Source: JBJXFK01 sp046155505 (GTDB lineage: Bacteria; Planctomycetota; Phycisphaerae; UBA1845; Fen-1342). From it: a stretch of DNA of 21,234 bases. The position numbers were made by a program, and so were the translations under genes. The notes below the pieces were generated by a model. It saw only the letters and a program-made list of their open reading frames with translations. It was not told the DNA's origin and did not search any database. The stretch covers positions 1 through 21,234 of the forward strand of contig JBJXFK010000242.1 of NCBI GenBank assembly GCA_046155505.1. Direction: 5' to 3'. Of the stretch, positions 20,274-21,234 are shown one piece after another (the stretch's first letter is position 1; every line of letters begins with the position of its first letter).

Positions 20274-21104
20274 ATGTCACGACAAAAGCGCCTGAAGTTC
20301 CTCATCACTGCCGGCCCGACGCGCGAGTACATTGACACGGTGCGCTACCTGTCGAATGAGTCCTCCGGCAAGATGGGGTTCGCTCTCGCCGCCGAGGCCG
20401 CAGCGTGCGGGCACGCGGTCACGCTGGTGCATGGCCCGGTTGCGCTCGATGTGCCGCAGGGCGTTCGCGCCGTTCCGGTTGTCTCGGCTGCGGAGATGAT
20501 GACCGCTTGCAAACAGGCATGGCCGAAGGCTGACATTCTCATCAAAGCCGCCGCCGTGGCCGACTATCGCCCCGCGTCGCCAAGCAAAACCAAACTCAAA
20601 AAGTCGCGCGAAGCGCTGACACTGAGTCTCGAACCCACCGAAGACATCCTCTCGACGCTTTCGGCCATGCGCCGCCCCGGACAGGTTGTCATCGGCTTTG
20701 CGCTCGAGGACCAGAACGCGCGCGAGAATGCCGAGGAAAAGCTGCGTCGCAAGAATCTCGATGCCATCGTGCTGAATCGTCCCACGGCATTGTCGGCAGA
20801 TCGATCCATCATCGAAGCGCTCATCCGCGACGAGGGCTGGCGGATCCCGGTCGCGGCATCGAAAGCCAGACTTGCCGAGTTGATCGTCGGTCTCGCGGAA
20901 TCGCTCGCCGTCAAAGCCACTTATTTGGGCACGGCGTTTGTACGAGGCCTCAAAACGGAGCCCGACGCGCAAGCTAGGTCTTCTCGCGCGAGTGCGGGAA
21001 ATCCTAGCTCGCGCGTCGGGCTCGGTTCGATACCAAACTCCGCGGCCGCGCCCAAAGCCACTTCGCCAAAGTCACGCGCACCAAAACGCCGCTGGCTGCC
21101 GTAG
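20274..21104 (+). CDS. coaB: phosphopantothenate-cysteine ligase (CoaB half)
   Basis: CoaB activates 4'-phosphopantothenate with a nucleotide triphosphate and joins it to cysteine. Residues 10-34 hold the nucleotide-site motif LITAGPTREYIDTVRYLSNE and SSGKMG. KAAAVADYRP is at 91-100, and KLKK at 107-110 corresponds to the conserved Lys motif of the family. GFALED near 141-146 and AIVLNRP near 164-170 follow. The conserved domain ends around residue 213. The last ~60 residues are low-complexity and Ser/Lys-rich, and include a 66-bp hairpin repeat, so the tail is probably acquired. An ATG at 20274 is chosen; an in-frame GTG is at 20268. The Shine-Dalgarno is weak. It is separated from coaC by a palindromic repeat. 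Confidence 0.93.
   Translation: MSRQKRLKFLITAGPTREYIDTVRYLSNESSGKMGFALAAEAAACGHAVTLVHGPVALDVPQGVRAVPVVSAAEMMTACKQAWPKADILIKAAAVADYRPASPSKTKLKKSREALTLSLEPTEDILSTLSAMRRPGQVVIGFALEDQNARENAEEKLRRKNLDAIVLNRPTALSADRSIIEALIRDEGWRIPVAASKARLAELIVGLAESLAVKATYLGTAFVRGLKTEPDAQARSSRASAGNPSSRVGLGSIPNSAAAPKATSPKSRAPKRRWLP
20958..21023. repeat. inverted repeat with 21-bp arms inside the coaB tail
   Basis: The arms at 20958-20978 (GAGCCCGACGCGCAAGCTAG...) and 21003-21023 are complementary at 20 of 21 positions, with a 24-base spacer that itself contains CTCGCGCGAG. It translates as residues ~229-250 of the coaB frame without introducing a stop. Its core ACGCGCAAGC is shared with the dispersed repeats at 3033 and 7825. 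Confidence 0.85.
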
Positions 21105-21118
21105 AATCCCCGGCTCGC

Positions 21119-21234
21119 ATGACAACGCTCGACCCACAAACGCTCGCCGCCATCGAACGCTTCTACGAGATCCTCGTTCGCGAGAGCGGACCGACGCTGC
21201 GATTTGATCGCGTCTTTGCCAGCATCGGCGAGGC
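21119..21234 (+). CDS. start of an unidentified gene, cut by the right edge
   Basis: An ATG at 21119 opens a frame with no stop to the window end, giving 38 residues that begin MTTLDPQTLAAIERFYEIL. The codon choice (GC-rich third positions) matches the neighbouring genes, and it follows coaB by 14 bp on the same strand. No Shine-Dalgarno stands out. Too little is present to identify the family. Confidence 0.55.
   Translation, partial: MTTLDPQTLAAIERFYEILVRESGPTLRFDRVFASIGE

Overview
The window is a GC-rich, gene-dense bacterial chromosome segment. It most likely comes from a planctomycete (Planctomycetota, perhaps Phycisphaerae-like). The reasons are a large exported protein with paired pre-peptidase-like domains ending in a two-loop dockerin-like module, a small membrane protein with the CGYDLRG zinc-ribbon motif frequent in that phylum, and intergenic spaces filled with short palindromic repeats. 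The taxonomic call is inference. No rRNA, tRNA, CRISPR array, complete insertion sequence or phage gene was found.

Layout from left to right. Positions 1-137 hold an edge fragment that may be the start of a leftward ORF. Then come leftward tryptophan genes trpD (1066-2100) and trpC (137-934), with a ~117-bp palindromic element between them, and a leftward VOC/glyoxalase-like gene (2482-2880) with its own terminator. A 420-bp gene-free stretch full of short repeats (2881-3300) separates this from a membrane protein (3301-4152), which is divergent from a stand-alone nuoC (4296-4832). Next are a large O-antigen-ligase-type membrane protein (4913-7705) and a two-gene acyl-CoA/organic-acid unit: crotonase (8813-9595) then methylisocitrate lyase-like (7949-8794). 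A DUF4143-type ATPase follows (9650-10858). A compact leftward export operon encodes HlyD-like adaptor, ABC ATPase and ABC-2 permease (14232 down to 10960). The large exported dockerin-like protein (14411-17203) is transcribed leftward. Divergently from it runs a rightward unit: an unrecognised HTH-containing protein (17386-18606), then the housekeeping cluster gmk-rpoZ-coaC-coaB, and the start of one more gene at the right edge.

How the genes fit together: trpD and trpC catalyse two steps of tryptophan synthesis. The three export genes are tightly or overlappingly spaced and should form one tripartite drug/toxin-type pump. gmk, rpoZ and the coaBC halves form a familiar GMP-kinase / RNA-polymerase-omega / coenzyme-A cluster; gmk and rpoZ overlap by 4 bp. 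The exported protein and the HTH protein share a 182-bp divergent control region with good sigma70-type promoters on both strands and an 18-bp palindrome beside the leftward -35.

The most interesting signal is in the repeats. Several unrelated palindromic repeat families sit directly at gene 3' ends. One family supplies the TAG stop codons of both trpD and trpC. Another, a pair of perfect 31-bp inverted arms built from GCAGAAT units, supplies the coaC stop codon and separates coaC from coaB, which many bacteria carry as one fused gene. A third forms a 21-bp-arm hairpin inside the non-conserved tail of coaB. A separate 37-bp inverted repeat covers the start codon and Shine-Dalgarno of the DUF4143 ATPase gene. 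No clearly new defence or biosynthetic system was recognised.
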